The notes: a model not told the origin generated them from the letters alone. A DNA stretch of 64,000 nt from Bacteroidaceae bacterium (GCA_017379075.1 JAFNXL010000011.1:1-64000), one strand, 5' to 3'; shown: positions 18,423 to 28,087, counted from the stretch's first letter. Program-made: numbers and translations.

Positions 18423-20153
18423 TTATCCTCTGACACTGGCTTTGAGGGCCATGCAGGGTTCGTTGTCCTTATTGTTTCCGCTGGGCGTAAGGGTGTATTC
18501 CCCAATGCCGGCGGGGATGATGAATGTTTCGGCATAATGCACCTCAAACGGCTCGAACGCGTTTGTGGGGCTTTCCACCAGAGCCGCCTCGCCCTGGCAA
18601 AGGTTGAGCACATTGACCCCGCCCTCGGTATGCAGCGTTACGCGGCGGCTGAAGGTGTGGCGGCGGGTCTCGATGAACTCGTTGCGGTGAAGTCCGGTAC
18701 GTTCCTCGCGCGCTCCGTCCTCCTCCTTCAGCACCTCAAAGCGGTTGCAGAGTTCGTTCTTCACAAATTCGGTTCGGCGTTCCCACTGGATTACCTGGCT
18801 CCCGCGCTCCACGTTGATGGGACGGGGCTTGCCGTCGAGTCCCAGACGTCCCCAGTCCCACAGCTTGAATGTGAAAATACTGGGGGTGGAACTGATCTCG
18901 AGCACCATGCTGTTATGGCCGGAGCAATGCACCGTTCCGTTGGGAATCAGGTAGTGGTCGTGCTTCTTGGCATGGAACTTGTTCACGTAGCGTTCGGCAT
19001 CGAACATGATTTCGCCGCGCTGCGCCCTGCGCAAATCCTCAATCATCTCTTCGGGGCAGACGTCTTCCTTCAGTCCGAGATAGACCACGGCATCGTCTCC
19101 TGCATCCAGCAGATAGTAGCTTTCGTCCTGTGTATAGGCCAGTCCGAAGTTGCGGTGCGCAAACTCGCTTGTGGGGTGTACCTGTACGCTCAGGTTGCCG
19201 CCTCCCATGGTGTCCAGAAAATCGAAACGAATGGGGAACGAACGCCCGAAACGGGACCATACATGATGGCCAAGCAGTTCGCGATACTGCCACAGCACCA
19301 CATCCTGGGAGGGCAGTTCAAAGCGTTCTCCGCCAACCAGGAAATAGAGGCTGTTCTCCTCTGGCACGCAATCAAAACACCATCCGTAATTCTCCACCGA
19401 AGGGTCCAGACCGCACACCTCCTTCATCCACTGGCCACCCCAAGGGGCGGGGTCGAAGAAAGGCACCACTCTGAACGGCCGGCTGACGGTGCGCTGCAAG
19501 CCTTGGCGGAACTGGGCATCGGTAATCATCTTGGGGCAGGCGCGGCTGTTGTGGTCAATCCAGAAACTGATGCGCCTCTGCTGGAACAAGTCGTCCTTGT
19601 AGGCATCGCAGATGTTCCAGTCATTGAAATATCCTCTTTTATACTGAAGGCTGGGTCCCTCGGCGCTGTTGTCTATGCCAAGCGCCTTCACCTCGTGCCG
19701 GCGGTAACGTTGCTGGATTTCCCAGCGTGCCATATCGGCGTAAGCCACCGGTGCGGAAGGGGCGACAAGAGCTGCGGCGGTTCCCACCACAACATACTTT
19801 CCTCCGTCGGCCAAGAGCGAACGGGCCTCCTCCACTTTCTTTTGGCAGAAATATTCCTCAAGACGAATGTTGGACATATAGCCAAACAGCACGTCATCCG
19901 TGATAAAACGGTCTGTGAGTTCCTTTACGGCCTCATCGCCAATCATCAGGCTGCGGGTCTGGATTACCTTGCGACCCGTAGCGGCAAACGCCTCCACAAA
20001 GTCTTCTTCGTAACTTCCCACATATAAGTCTATGGCCCAAACAGGGCTGTCGCCCCATTCGGTCTGCAACTTGCTCACTATAGGTCCCCATCCCATGATG
20101 GCCTCGCCATCAATTTGCGTGGACGGGTATTTGTCAAAGTTGGATGAACGCAT
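18423..20153 (-). CDS. Class I mannose-6-phosphate isomerase-like protein with long N-terminal extension
   Basis: A 576-residue protein. The C-terminal half (about 220-576) is a cupin-type phosphomannose isomerase: PAPWGGQWM, GNLSVQVHPTSEF (zinc-binding His, about 320) and IPNGTVHCSG (about 403). It would turn mannose-6-phosphate into fructose-6-phosphate. The first ~200 residues recall nucleoside-kinase-like domains found fused to such isomerases in Bacteroidales, but no Walker A loop is visible, so they are probably not catalytic. Gap to the ROK gene 14 bp, to GH92 41 bp. Function is strongly supported by context. Confidence 0.82.
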   Translation of the reverse strand: MRSSNFDKYPSTQIDGEAIMGWGPIVSKLQTEWGDSPVWAIDLYVGSYEEDFVEAFAATGRKVIQTRSLMIGDEAVKELTDRFITDDVLFGYMSNIRLEEYFCQKKVEEARSLLADGGKYVVVGTAAALVAPSAPVAYADMARWEIQQRYRRHEVKALGIDNSAEGPSLQYKRGYFNDWNICDAYKDDLFQQRRISFWIDHNSRACPKMITDAQFRQGLQRTVSRPFRVVPFFDPAPWGGQWMKEVCGLDPSVENYGWCFDCVPEENSLYFLVGGERFELPSQDVVLWQYRELLGHHVWSRFGRSFPIRFDFLDTMGGGNLSVQVHPTSEFAHRNFGLAYTQDESYYLLDAGDDAVVYLGLKEDVCPEEMIEDLRRAQRGEIMFDAERYVNKFHAKKHDHYLIPNGTVHCSGHNSMVLEISSTPSIFTFKLWDWGRLGLDGKPRPINVERGSQVIQWERRTEFVKNELCNRFEVLKEEDGAREERTGLHRNEFIETRRHTFSRRVTLHTEGGVNVLNLCQGEAALVESPTNAFEPFEVHYAETFIIPAGIGEYTLTPSGNNKDNEPCMALKASVRG

Positions 20154-20194
20154 TTTTTCTTTTATTCTATATAAATCTGACTAAACAACAGATA

Positions 20195-22231
20195 TCAATA
20201 CCAGAACACCAGTTCGCCACCCTTGGCCAGTTGCGCATGCTTGATCTGGAAATTGGGAAGCGACGCTCCGTTCCAGGTTACACGGCGCAGGGGCTGGCGC
20301 ATATCCTTACGTCCGGCAGTGCGGATAACGGTCTTGACCTTGGCTGCCTCATCCATCTGCAATTCAATGCGGTCGAAAACTGGAGAGAAGAGTTCGTAGA
20401 CAGGTTCGCCCACGATAAGCGGGTACAAGCCCATGGAAGTGAAGACAAGCCAGGCGCTCATGGTGCCGTCATCCTCGTCCATCTCGGGACAATAGCCTCT
20501 GGGAGCATTCTTAAAGGCGTGTCCCACAAAAGGAGTCTTATAGGCATCGTTTCCGCCATAGCGATGGGTGATGCTGTCCAGCATAAGTTCCTGTACCACA
20601 CCACCGGTGCGGAGAGGCTGACCCAAGCGGCCGAAAAGGAAGGGAACATGAATGTCGGGCTCATTACCCTGGTTATAAAGCTGTTCGTCAAAGAACGTAT
20701 TCAATTCCTTCTGCAGTTTGTCCTTTCCGCACAAAGCGATCATACGGTCAAGGAACATGGGAGCACCCCAGCGATACTGCCAGCGTGTGCCCTGGTAAAG
20801 TCCATTGCCGCGCATCTTGGTGTAGTTGGCGTCAATCTTCATGAATTCGCGGGGCCAGATAGAATCGAAAAGTTCCTCGCCACGCAGCTTCCACTTCTTG
20901 TAATCGGCCTGCTTGCCCAGTTCCTTTGACAGTTCGCTCAAAGCCCAGAAATCGGAAGCGGCCTCCAGACACTGGTCGGGCGACTTCAAGGAGAGGCGTT
21001 TGGCCTCGGCAACCATTCCCGGATACGCCTTCTGCAGCACGTCCTTGGTCAGCACCTTTTTGCGATAGGCGTCGAGCAAAGTGGCGATGGCATGTTCCGT
21101 GCGCACCGTAGGCACACATTCATTAGGAGTGGACCAGTCTTCCTTGCCCGTGATGTAGAGTTGTGCCAAGGATGCCATAATGGCCTGGCTGCGCTGGGGC
21201 TGGAACAGCGTGATGAGGGGGAACTTGGTGCGATAGGTATCCCACAACGACCATGAGCTGTAGTAGTCAAAATCTTCTGCCTTGTGCGCCTTTCCGTCTG
21301 TACCCAGGTAGGTGTCCATCTTCTCGTCCGTTACCTTGAAAGGGCTGTGGAACACACGATAGAGCGAAGTATAGAAAAGGGGCTGCACCTGGGGTGCGCC
21401 GCTCACCTTGACGCGTTCCAGAATGGCATACCACTGAGAAGCGGCATCGGCACGAAGCGCTGAAAAATCCTGCTTCCACACTTCGGTTTCGGGAAATGCG
21501 TCAAGGGCATTCTCCAATCCAGTGGATACGGCAATGCGCACCTCAACCTGACGCGAAGAGAATGTCAGGCGGATACGGCCGTCTTTCTGGGTTTCCATCA
21601 CAAATGGCTTGTCGGCATACAGACGGTAATAGAGATGATACACTCCTCGTCCACAGGTATTTCGGGATGCCACATATCCTTTTATCACACGGTCTGAAAG
21701 AGCTGAGAAGGAAGAGCCTTCCACCCGCTCAAAGGAAGAAGTGGGATTGAGCAGCAATACGGGTTCCACCGTTGAGGGGAAGGCATAACGCTCCACTGCC
21801 ATGCGATGGGTAGCCGTCAGGCTCACTTGCACACCGTTGCTCAAGAAGGTTTCGTAATATCCCGGTTCGGCATACTCGGTGGCCTTCAGAATGCGGATAT
21901 CCTTTCCCTTGGCATCGGGCATCAGCGAGACATTGCCACCGCAACCGCTGCCTCCCACTCCGGAAAGACGGTTGATGGAAATGCCCGAGATGAGGGGCAC
22001 TTCATAATCGTAACCAGGATGTTGGCGTGGATCACTATCAGGGCAGACCTGTACCATTCCGAATGGCACGGTGGCGCCGGGAGCCATCTGGCCATAATCA
22101 TTGGCAGTACCCATGAAGAGGTTTACTTTCTCTCGCAAGATGCGATGCTCGTCGGGAAGCGGAGTGGTTGCAGAAACCTGTGAAAAGGACATCAGGGCAA
22201 ACATACCGCCAAGTAAAATTCGTTTTTTCAT
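20195..22231 (-). CDS. Secreted GH92 alpha-mannosidase (first gene of mannose operon)
   Basis: A 678-residue protein with signal peptide at 1-22 (KRILLGGMFALMSFSQVSAT). GH92 blocks: NLFMGTANDYGQMAPGATVPFG, ISGISINRLSGVGGSGCGGN, YYSSWSLWDTYRTKFPL, and CPEMDEDDGTMSAWLVFTSMGLYP near the C-terminus. GH92 enzymes are calcium-dependent exo-alpha-mannosidases acting mainly on N-glycans or yeast mannan. First gene of the mannose operon, so liberated mannose would be imported, phosphorylated and isomerised by the products of the next genes. Confidence 0.94.
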   Translation of the reverse strand: MKKRILLGGMFALMSFSQVSATTPLPDEHRILREKVNLFMGTANDYGQMAPGATVPFGMVQVCPDSDPRQHPGYDYEVPLISGISINRLSGVGGSGCGGNVSLMPDAKGKDIRILKATEYAEPGYYETFLSNGVQVSLTATHRMAVERYAFPSTVEPVLLLNPTSSFERVEGSSFSALSDRVIKGYVASRNTCGRGVYHLYYRLYADKPFVMETQKDGRIRLTFSSRQVEVRIAVSTGLENALDAFPETEVWKQDFSALRADAASQWYAILERVKVSGAPQVQPLFYTSLYRVFHSPFKVTDEKMDTYLGTDGKAHKAEDFDYYSSWSLWDTYRTKFPLITLFQPQRSQAIMASLAQLYITGKEDWSTPNECVPTVRTEHAIATLLDAYRKKVLTKDVLQKAYPGMVAEAKRLSLKSPDQCLEAASDFWALSELSKELGKQADYKKWKLRGEELFDSIWPREFMKIDANYTKMRGNGLYQGTRWQYRWGAPMFLDRMIALCGKDKLQKELNTFFDEQLYNQGNEPDIHVPFLFGRLGQPLRTGGVVQELMLDSITHRYGGNDAYKTPFVGHAFKNAPRGYCPEMDEDDGTMSAWLVFTSMGLYPLIVGEPVYELFSPVFDRIELQMDEAAKVKTVIRTAGRKDMRQPLRRVTWNGASLPNFQIKHAQLAKGGELVFWY

Positions 22232-22290
22232 TTCTTCTTATTTCTTTTTGATTTTGTTCAAAATAACCGTGCAAGCGACATGCACATCCG

Positions 22291-22320
22291 CAAAGATACT
22301 AAAAAGCGGATTTAGGACAA
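22291..22320 (-). promoter_or_regulatory. Promoter of the mannose operon
   Basis: Minus strand TTG (22318-22320), 19 bp, TATCTTTG (22291-22298), 60 bp before the GH92 start codon. No repressor palindrome is obvious next to it. Confidence 0.72.
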
Positions 22321-22405
22321 AAGAAAACGCATGATTATTTACCGCATTGTATATGATTGGGTTAAAGTATATTCCCAAATTCAGGTCTGATTGGAGAAAA
22401 AGAAG

Positions 22406-22413
22406 TATATTTG
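22406..22413 (+). promoter_or_regulatory. -7 element for the CotH-like gene
   Basis: TATATTTG, with no clear -33 at 19-20 bp. It implies a leader of over 100 nt. The rest of the 22232-22595 gap holds nothing else recognisable. Confidence 0.4.
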
Positions 22414-22595
22414 CGGAAAAACAAAGGAAATAAAGCATAGAAAAAGGCTTGAAATTGAGCAACAAGTCCGTCAGAATCTGAAACATTGACAAATAATGGT
22501 ATAGTCAGGCGTTTAGTAAATCTATTCTGGTGTGTATAAATATGTGTATGAAGTTCATCATCATGGCTAACAGAAAAAATAATGACATAAGAATT

Positions 22596-24479
22596 ATGCG
22601 GACAGCTTTTGTGCTTTCCCTTTTACATGCAGCCACCGCATTGCCCGCTCTGCCCAAAGATTTCAGCACAAAGGAACACACCATGACAGGGGAGGACACC
22701 ACAGCCATTGCCGCACGCCGATATGCCGTTCCTGCCTGGGCACAGACGGGACTGGACAACGAGGCATGCGCCACCTTTGAGGGATTGGTGGAGACACTGG
22801 GACTGGAAAAGGGAATGACGGCCAACCTTTCCGAGTTGGGGGAAATAACCATGCCCGAACCCAAACTGGCCTACATAAACCTGACCGGCATCTCGGACAT
22901 TCCCTCAACCAACCGCAAGCAGAAACAGGCATGGATGGAAATGTATGACGGAGAGGGACGTTTCTTCCGCAAGCCCATTCTCCTTAGAGGACAAGGAGGA
23001 TATACGCTTCGCTTTCCCAAACGCAACTTTGCCGCAGACTTCTGCAATGCGGAATGGGAAGAGGAAGACACCCCCGACTTCCGCATTGGGGATTGGGTAA
23101 GGCAGGACGGGTTCCACTTCAAGGCCTTCTACACGGATTTTATGCGCGGTCTCTGCGAAGTCGGCTACAAATGGTATCGTCAGATGACAGCAGACCGAAA
23201 GCCCTTTTGGGAACGGGGCGGCTATTTCAACGAAAGCGAGGCGCTGTGCGTGCCGGACGGTTTTCCCTGCATCGTGTACATAGAAGACAAATTCTGGGGC
23301 GTATATGCCTGGCAATTGAAAAAGCACCGCCGCAACATGAACATGAAGAAGGAAACAGCGGAGCAAGTGCATCTGGACGGCAACATAAACGACCAGAATC
23401 TTTTCAACGGGAAAGTAAATTGGAAACAGTTTGAAGTGAGAAATCCCAAACAGCTGTACACCCAAAAGGGAGAAGTCTATGACGGCAACTATCCCAATGA
23501 GCTGATGGACAAACACGGCGCAGGTTTCAACAATGAAAAAGATTCCGAAGAAGTGCAGAAAGGCAAAGAACGCTCGGCCAAGGTAAAACAATACATACAG
23601 AACCTGAGCCAATACAAAAAGGAGCTGGCTGCCCTTGAGCAACAAGGAAAGGCTGTGTTGAAAACAGAGCTGGAGAAACGTTTCGACGTGGAAAGCCTAT
23701 TGGACTATCTGTTGTTCAATCGTATGCTGATGAACGGAGACGGCACACAAAAGAACTGGCAATGGTTTACCTACGATGGGGTGAAATGGATGGTTACGCC
23801 ATACGACCTGGACCAGACTTTCGGCATCACACTATACGGATTTTCGCGCCCAGCCACACATACACTAAGTTCCATTACCACGGGCCCCTTCCCCTTCATC
23901 AGCAAGTATTATGCGCAGGAAGAGGCCGACCGGTATGCCGAGTTGCGGCAAAAAAGAATCTTCTCGGAAGACATGGTGCTGCCCATCATACACGACTGGT
24001 ACGGACGGGTGGGAACATCATGGTATGAGATGGAGAAAAAACGCTGGCCGGAAAGTCCCTGCTACTGTGAGGCCATCTGCAACGACGGCTGGAAGGTGTG
24101 CGACGACTGGTCAAAGTACGACTCGGCACCCGAATTCAATGAGTTCCATAAATACCGGGAAGGCGACATCTGTATGCTGCACGGCAGACTTTGGGAGGCC
24201 ACCAAGGAGGTTGAATGTGTGTTTCCCTATGTACGCAATTCGGACATAGACACTTTGGAAAGACTGGTGGGATGGATAAGCGACCGTCTGGACATCCTGG
24301 ACGAATATTATGGATACAAGGGAAGCGGAACAGACATATCCTATCCAGGCAAAACAAACCCTTCCCTACAAGCGGGACAAATCTTCACCGTTGACGGCAA
24401 ACGTATCCCACACATAAGGAAGGGCATAAACATCGTGCGTATGGCAAACGGCACAACGCGAGTCGTCTACCAAAAATAA
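22596..24479 (+). CDS. CotH kinase-family secreted protein
   Basis: About 627 residues from the ATG at 22596, which has an A-rich upstream and begins a signal peptide (RTAFVLSLLHAATALPAL). In-frame ATGs at 22530 and 22563 are possible alternatives. CotH features: RFPKRNFAADF (about 150), LLDYLLFNRMLMNGDGTQKN and KWMVTPYDLDQTFG (about 390-430), matching the kinase-like metal/ATP-site segments of spore-coat protein H relatives. Such proteins are common exported proteins in Bacteroidetes, where their substrates are unknown. The C-terminal ~60 residues look like a short beta domain. It ends 8 bp from the convergent SusF/E-like gene. Confidence 0.75.
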   Translation: MRTAFVLSLLHAATALPALPKDFSTKEHTMTGEDTTAIAARRYAVPAWAQTGLDNEACATFEGLVETLGLEKGMTANLSELGEITMPEPKLAYINLTGISDIPSTNRKQKQAWMEMYDGEGRFFRKPILLRGQGGYTLRFPKRNFAADFCNAEWEEEDTPDFRIGDWVRQDGFHFKAFYTDFMRGLCEVGYKWYRQMTADRKPFWERGGYFNESEALCVPDGFPCIVYIEDKFWGVYAWQLKKHRRNMNMKKETAEQVHLDGNINDQNLFNGKVNWKQFEVRNPKQLYTQKGEVYDGNYPNELMDKHGAGFNNEKDSEEVQKGKERSAKVKQYIQNLSQYKKELAALEQQGKAVLKTELEKRFDVESLLDYLLFNRMLMNGDGTQKNWQWFTYDGVKWMVTPYDLDQTFGITLYGFSRPATHTLSSITTGPFPFISKYYAQEEADRYAELRQKRIFSEDMVLPIIHDWYGRVGTSWYEMEKKRWPESPCYCEAICNDGWKVCDDWSKYDSAPEFNEFHKYREGDICMLHGRLWEATKEVECVFPYVRNSDIDTLERLVGWISDRLDILDEYYGYKGSGTDISYPGKTNPSLQAGQIFTVDGKRIPHIRKGINIVRMANGTTRVVYQK

Positions 24480-24487
24480 CAGACAGA

Positions 24488-25456
24488 CTACTTCACCGCC
24501 ACCTTTCGGGTGAAATGGGTGAAACGGCCGTCGGCACGAACCATATAGATTCCCGAAGCCGGCACCTGCAAGCTGACATCAGTTCCCTGTGCTGTGGCGA
24601 CAACCTGTCCACTGAGCGACAGCAACTTCACCGTTACCGGCTCGCAGCTCTGCACGCTGACCGTACGTCCGAAAGCGCGGACACTTGTGGCGGAAGCATA
24701 CTCCTTTTCAATGCCGGAAGGCGGATTCACACCAAGGTATTCGCCGGAAATGGTTTCCAGAAACACATTACACTTTATGCGATAATAGCCATCTTGTTCT
24801 ATTGTCCACTTGTAATCGTTGGAATTGTTATAGATAACCTTCTCGGCGGTAAGGATGGAAGCATCCTGCTTGTAGGGATGAAGGTGCTTTGGTCCCCAAT
24901 CGTATTGGCCGAGAATCTTGAAACGGCGCGGTTCCTCATTGGAAGAATAGGCTTTCAGCTCGCCCACCCATGTCCATTCATAAGGGTCATCCGGACTTTG
25001 CACCATCTGCTTTCCTGCCGTAAGTTTCCAATTGCCTTGTCCGTCTTCTGTACAGCCACCCACAATCCAGGCCTCGTACCACCAAGTGAAGACCTCGCCG
25101 GTGACGACAAGCGAGGGAGTAATGGTGAAACGATAGTTGTCCGCCTCGAAAAGCACCGCCCATGCCGCATCTTCGGATGAGCGCCTTGACAATGCCCGGA
25201 TGCCATTGCAGACAATATTGCTGTTGACCTGCTGAGGAGCAAAATACTGTGTAAGACTGCCTATCTCGGGGGTATTGATAATGTAAAGTTCGCCGGGGAC
25301 AAGCGTTCCATGGAACTTGTGCGAGCCGTCGTCCCACTTTTCAAGCGGAATGACCTTGCCATCGGGCACTGCGCTGCCGGTAATATAATAAGATTGAGCA
25401 CGGGCACAAAGCGCACAAAACATTGTTGCGAGGAAGAGGATATGAAGTCTTTTCAT
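24488..25456 (-). CDS. Secreted SusF/SusE-like carbohydrate-binding protein with sorting-type tail
   Basis: About 322 residues from the ATG at 25456 (KRLHILFLATMFCALCARAQ signal peptide); a TTG 21 bp upstream would overlap the GH31 stop but is less likely. YYITGSAVPDGKVIPLE and the YKWTIEQDGYYRIKCNVF repeat resemble the beta-sandwich domains of SusE/SusF outer-membrane starch-binding proteins. The last ~75 residues (CEPVTVKLLSLSGQVVATAQ to GIYMVRADG, ending in KVAVK) look like a type IX secretion C-terminal sorting domain. It lies just after the GH31 gene and probably shares its transcript. No lipobox is seen. Confidence 0.6.
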   Translation of the reverse strand: MKRLHILFLATMFCALCARAQSYYITGSAVPDGKVIPLEKWDDGSHKFHGTLVPGELYIINTPEIGSLTQYFAPQQVNSNIVCNGIRALSRRSSEDAAWAVLFEADNYRFTITPSLVVTGEVFTWWYEAWIVGGCTEDGQGNWKLTAGKQMVQSPDDPYEWTWVGELKAYSSNEEPRRFKILGQYDWGPKHLHPYKQDASILTAEKVIYNNSNDYKWTIEQDGYYRIKCNVFLETISGEYLGVNPPSGIEKEYASATSVRAFGRTVSVQSCEPVTVKLLSLSGQVVATAQGTDVSLQVPASGIYMVRADGRFTHFTRKVAVK

Positions 25457-25473
25457 CTGTGTAAAAGGAATTA

Positions 25474-27798
25474 TCAATGGTTAAACGCTAATGAGGGGAC
25501 TGCATCGTGCAAGACAATCACAATGTCCTGCGAACAGGGCATGGAAGGGAGCAGCACGGTGAGTTCTCCCTTCTCTTCATCAAACTGCAATTGTGACGGA
25601 TCTGCCTGCACGCCATTCACCGTTACCGTCTCTGGCACAGACTCCTGACCAAGGAATACCACACGCCATGCACGCTCGGCCGGAATGCCCTCATAACCGC
25701 CCTGACGGGCTGCAATCTTAAGCTGGGTCTGTCCCTTTGCGCGGGTCTGGGTGAAATAGGTGTTCGCCACCTTGCTGTCGTCCTGGTACTCTTGGTTGGT
25801 TCCGTCGTCTTCATAAAAACGTCCTGTTCCATCGGCACCGGGCACCACAAGCAGCACAATCTCTGAGGGAGTAACCTGAACGGTACGCTGCACTGGATAA
25901 TTGACAATGACCGAACCTGGACGGTAATACAGGGGAAATTCGTCTGTGGTAAAACGGTCACGGAAGATGCGTCCGCCTTCTATCAGGCAGTTGTGCGTCA
26001 CATCCCACCATTGTCCCTTGGGCAACCAAATGGAGCGTTCGCTGTACCCTTTGGCATCGGCAGGCGTGTAAATGGGCGCCACAAGCATGTCGTTTCCAAA
26101 CATGTATTCATCCTCGAACTTATAGGCATTGTTCTCCTCCGGCCAGTCATAATAGAGCGGACGGTTCATGCCCACACCGGTTTCGTAGGTCTCGCGTGCA
26201 GCAGTATAAAGATAGGGGAAAATGCGGTAACGCTGACGCACCGTCTCGCGCAACTGTTCAAAGTTGCTGTATTTCCAGATGCGGCGTTCCAGTTTGGAGT
26301 CGTTTGTGGCATGCGTACGGAAGATGGGAGTATAAACACCGAACTGAAGCCAACGCTGCAAGAGTTCGGGATCATTGTCGCCACCCTGATGACCGCCAAG
26401 GTCGTGTCCCCAATAGTCATAGCACACATTGCTGGCGTTGCTGGTAAAGAAGATTTCATAACCGAGCATGCTCCATGATGCCCAGGTATCGCCAGAGAAG
26501 CAGATGGGATAACGATGGCTTCCCAATCCACCCCAGCGGTGATAGATTACCGGACGAAGATGGGGACGGTTGCGGCGCATGTCCTCAAAGAAGACATGGT
26601 TGCACCAGAAAGTCTCGCCCAGCCCGGGCACATCCTTTACGGTTAGATGCTGCTGCCAATCGAGCCACCAGAAATCCACTCCAGTCTCTTCATGCACGGA
26701 AATGATATTCTTGAACAAGGCTTTATAGAAGTCATAGTCCTCAATCTTCCAAGGGATGGTTTCGCTATAAGACGCGTCATAGCCCAAGTCCGCCTTCATG
26801 GCCTTATAGTAATCCTCGTGTCGGCCCACACCATCGGCAGGATGGAGATTAAGCGCCGTCTTTACACCATGGTCGTGCATGAATTTGAGAAGGTACTTGG
26901 GACTGGAGATGAGGTCGCGGTTCCAACTCCATCCCGTCCAACCGCTTTTGTGCCAGTCCATATCCATAATCAATACGTCCAAGGGCACATCGTTCGATTC
27001 GGCATCGCGTATGATACGTTGGAATTCCGACTGGGAATAGGCCCAATAACGGCTGTACCAGTAACCGAAAATATACTTAGGAGGCAGAGGCACACGGCCA
27101 CCCACCTTTGTATAGTCGGAAAGACAAGCCTTGTAATCATGGCCGTAACCCAGGAAATACCAGTCGGTGGCCGTCTTGTCTACAGGCTGGTCCCACCACA
27201 GGAAACCCTCTTCATTGGGTGCGAGGGCAAAAGTGGTGCTGCCGTCGCCCCGGGTTGTCTTGGGACTTTCATCAATGATGGCCCAACCGGCACGCGAAAG
27301 CAGTCCTTTTTCCAAGCTGTTCCTGCGGGTGTCGCCCCATGCCTGGTCCAAAGTGCGATGCGTGCCCAACAAGTTCAGGGCGTCGTCCTTGCCGGGATAC
27401 CACATGCAGGACTGGCCGTTCATCTCAAAAGTGATGCAAAGGTTGTTCGGTGTCTTGTCTGTCTCCCGGGGAACGGATCTTTTCTTGTAACGCAAAGTAA
27501 GATGCTCTGTCCGGATATACAGGTAAACTCCGTCTTCTTCTACCGTATATTCCGGCACAGGCAAACGGCGGTTCACTATGGCAAAGGTGGCGCGGTCCTC
27601 AAACTTGGAAGCGTTGCTGTACTGGATGCGTATCATCCTGCTTGTAAGTACCGTAAAACGGACTTTTCCGCTTACCACCATGGCTGCAGAATCTGCCAAG
27701 GGATTCCATTCATCCTGCTCCACCGCCTGTACGGTGATAGACAACAGGCAAAGAAGCAAGGTCAAAACTTTTGTTGTAAAACGGGGCATTCTCATCAT
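25474..27798 (-). CDS. Secreted GH31 alpha-glycosidase
   Basis: A 774-residue exported enzyme; signal peptide about 1-25 (KVLTLLLCLLSITVQAV). An N-terminal galactose-mutarotase-like domain (about 45-200) precedes the barrel. The catalytic nucleophile Asp lies in VDFWWLDWQQH (about 379) and the acid/base Asp in CFSGDTWASW (about 432). DVLIMDMDWHKSGWTGWSWN is a substrate-site block. GH31 includes alpha-glucosidases, alpha-xylosidases and sulfoquinovosidases; this cannot be resolved here. Followed by the SusF/E-like gene on the same strand. Confidence 0.93.
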   Translation of the reverse strand: MMRMPRFTTKVLTLLLCLLSITVQAVEQDEWNPLADSAAMVVSGKVRFTVLTSRMIRIQYSNASKFEDRATFAIVNRRLPVPEYTVEEDGVYLYIRTEHLTLRYKKRSVPRETDKTPNNLCITFEMNGQSCMWYPGKDDALNLLGTHRTLDQAWGDTRRNSLEKGLLSRAGWAIIDESPKTTRGDGSTTFALAPNEEGFLWWDQPVDKTATDWYFLGYGHDYKACLSDYTKVGGRVPLPPKYIFGYWYSRYWAYSQSEFQRIIRDAESNDVPLDVLIMDMDWHKSGWTGWSWNRDLISSPKYLLKFMHDHGVKTALNLHPADGVGRHEDYYKAMKADLGYDASYSETIPWKIEDYDFYKALFKNIISVHEETGVDFWWLDWQQHLTVKDVPGLGETFWCNHVFFEDMRRNRPHLRPVIYHRWGGLGSHRYPICFSGDTWASWSMLGYEIFFTSNASNVCYDYWGHDLGGHQGGDNDPELLQRWLQFGVYTPIFRTHATNDSKLERRIWKYSNFEQLRETVRQRYRIFPYLYTAARETYETGVGMNRPLYYDWPEENNAYKFEDEYMFGNDMLVAPIYTPADAKGYSERSIWLPKGQWWDVTHNCLIEGGRIFRDRFTTDEFPLYYRPGSVIVNYPVQRTVQVTPSEIVLLVVPGADGTGRFYEDDGTNQEYQDDSKVANTYFTQTRAKGQTQLKIAARQGGYEGIPAERAWRVVFLGQESVPETVTVNGVQADPSQLQFDEEKGELTVLLPSMPCSQDIVIVLHDAVPSLAFNH

Positions 27799-27839
27799 TA
27801 TATTAGGCTTTTTAGGCGTTTTCTATACTCTCTATGCCA

Positions 27840-27847
27840 CAAAGATA
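27840..27847 (-). promoter_or_regulatory. -7 element for the GH31 gene
   Basis: TATCTTTG on the minus strand, 42 bp before the start codon. The -33 is poor. The palindrome pair at 27969-28008 lies about 125 bp further upstream. Confidence 0.5.
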
Positions 27848-27968
27848 AGTCTTTTTTCTGACATCACCGCTTAGATTATGCATCTAATCGGCCTGCATTA
27901 TGAAATTCCGTCATAAACTGCATGCATTTTCCGCACAACAAATCGCATTGCCACAAGCCCCATTTCTT

Positions 27969-28008
27969 TTTTCCTCCCGAGGAAAATTTTACTCCCTCCC
28001 GAGGAAAA
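27969..28008. repeat. Pair of CCTCCCGAGG palindromes 22 bp apart (array D)
   Basis: TTTTCCTCCCGAGGAAAA centred at 27977.5, and CCTCCCGAGGAAAA centred at 27999.5. The same palindrome type and 22-bp spacing recur at 49079-49117. Lies between the GH20 terminator and the GH31 promoter. Confidence 0.8.
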
Positions 28009-28030
28009 TGAAATTGCCCGCAAAAACAAA

Positions 28031-28063
28031 GCCGGGAAACGAAAGGAGAATTCGTTTCCCGGC
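28031..28063 (-). terminator. Terminator of the second GH20 gene
   Basis: A perfect 13-bp stem, GCCGGGAAACGAA / TTCGTTTCCCGGC, followed on the minus strand by TTTGTTTTTG. It is 25 bp past the stop codon, with AT element copy 3 in between. Confidence 0.9.
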
Positions 28064-28064
28064 A

Positions 28065-28081
28065 TACATTATTATATATAC
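28065..28081 (+). repeat. AT-rich recurring element, copy 3
   Basis: TACATTATTATATATAC, between the GH20 stop codon and its terminator hairpin, hence inside the transcript. Confidence 0.55.
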
Positions 28082-28087
28082 AAAAGA

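Noticed and set aside
26647-27861. 404-residue plus-strand gene across GH31
   Set aside because: Shadow of the GH31 coding sequence on the other strand; its composition follows the reversed codons.
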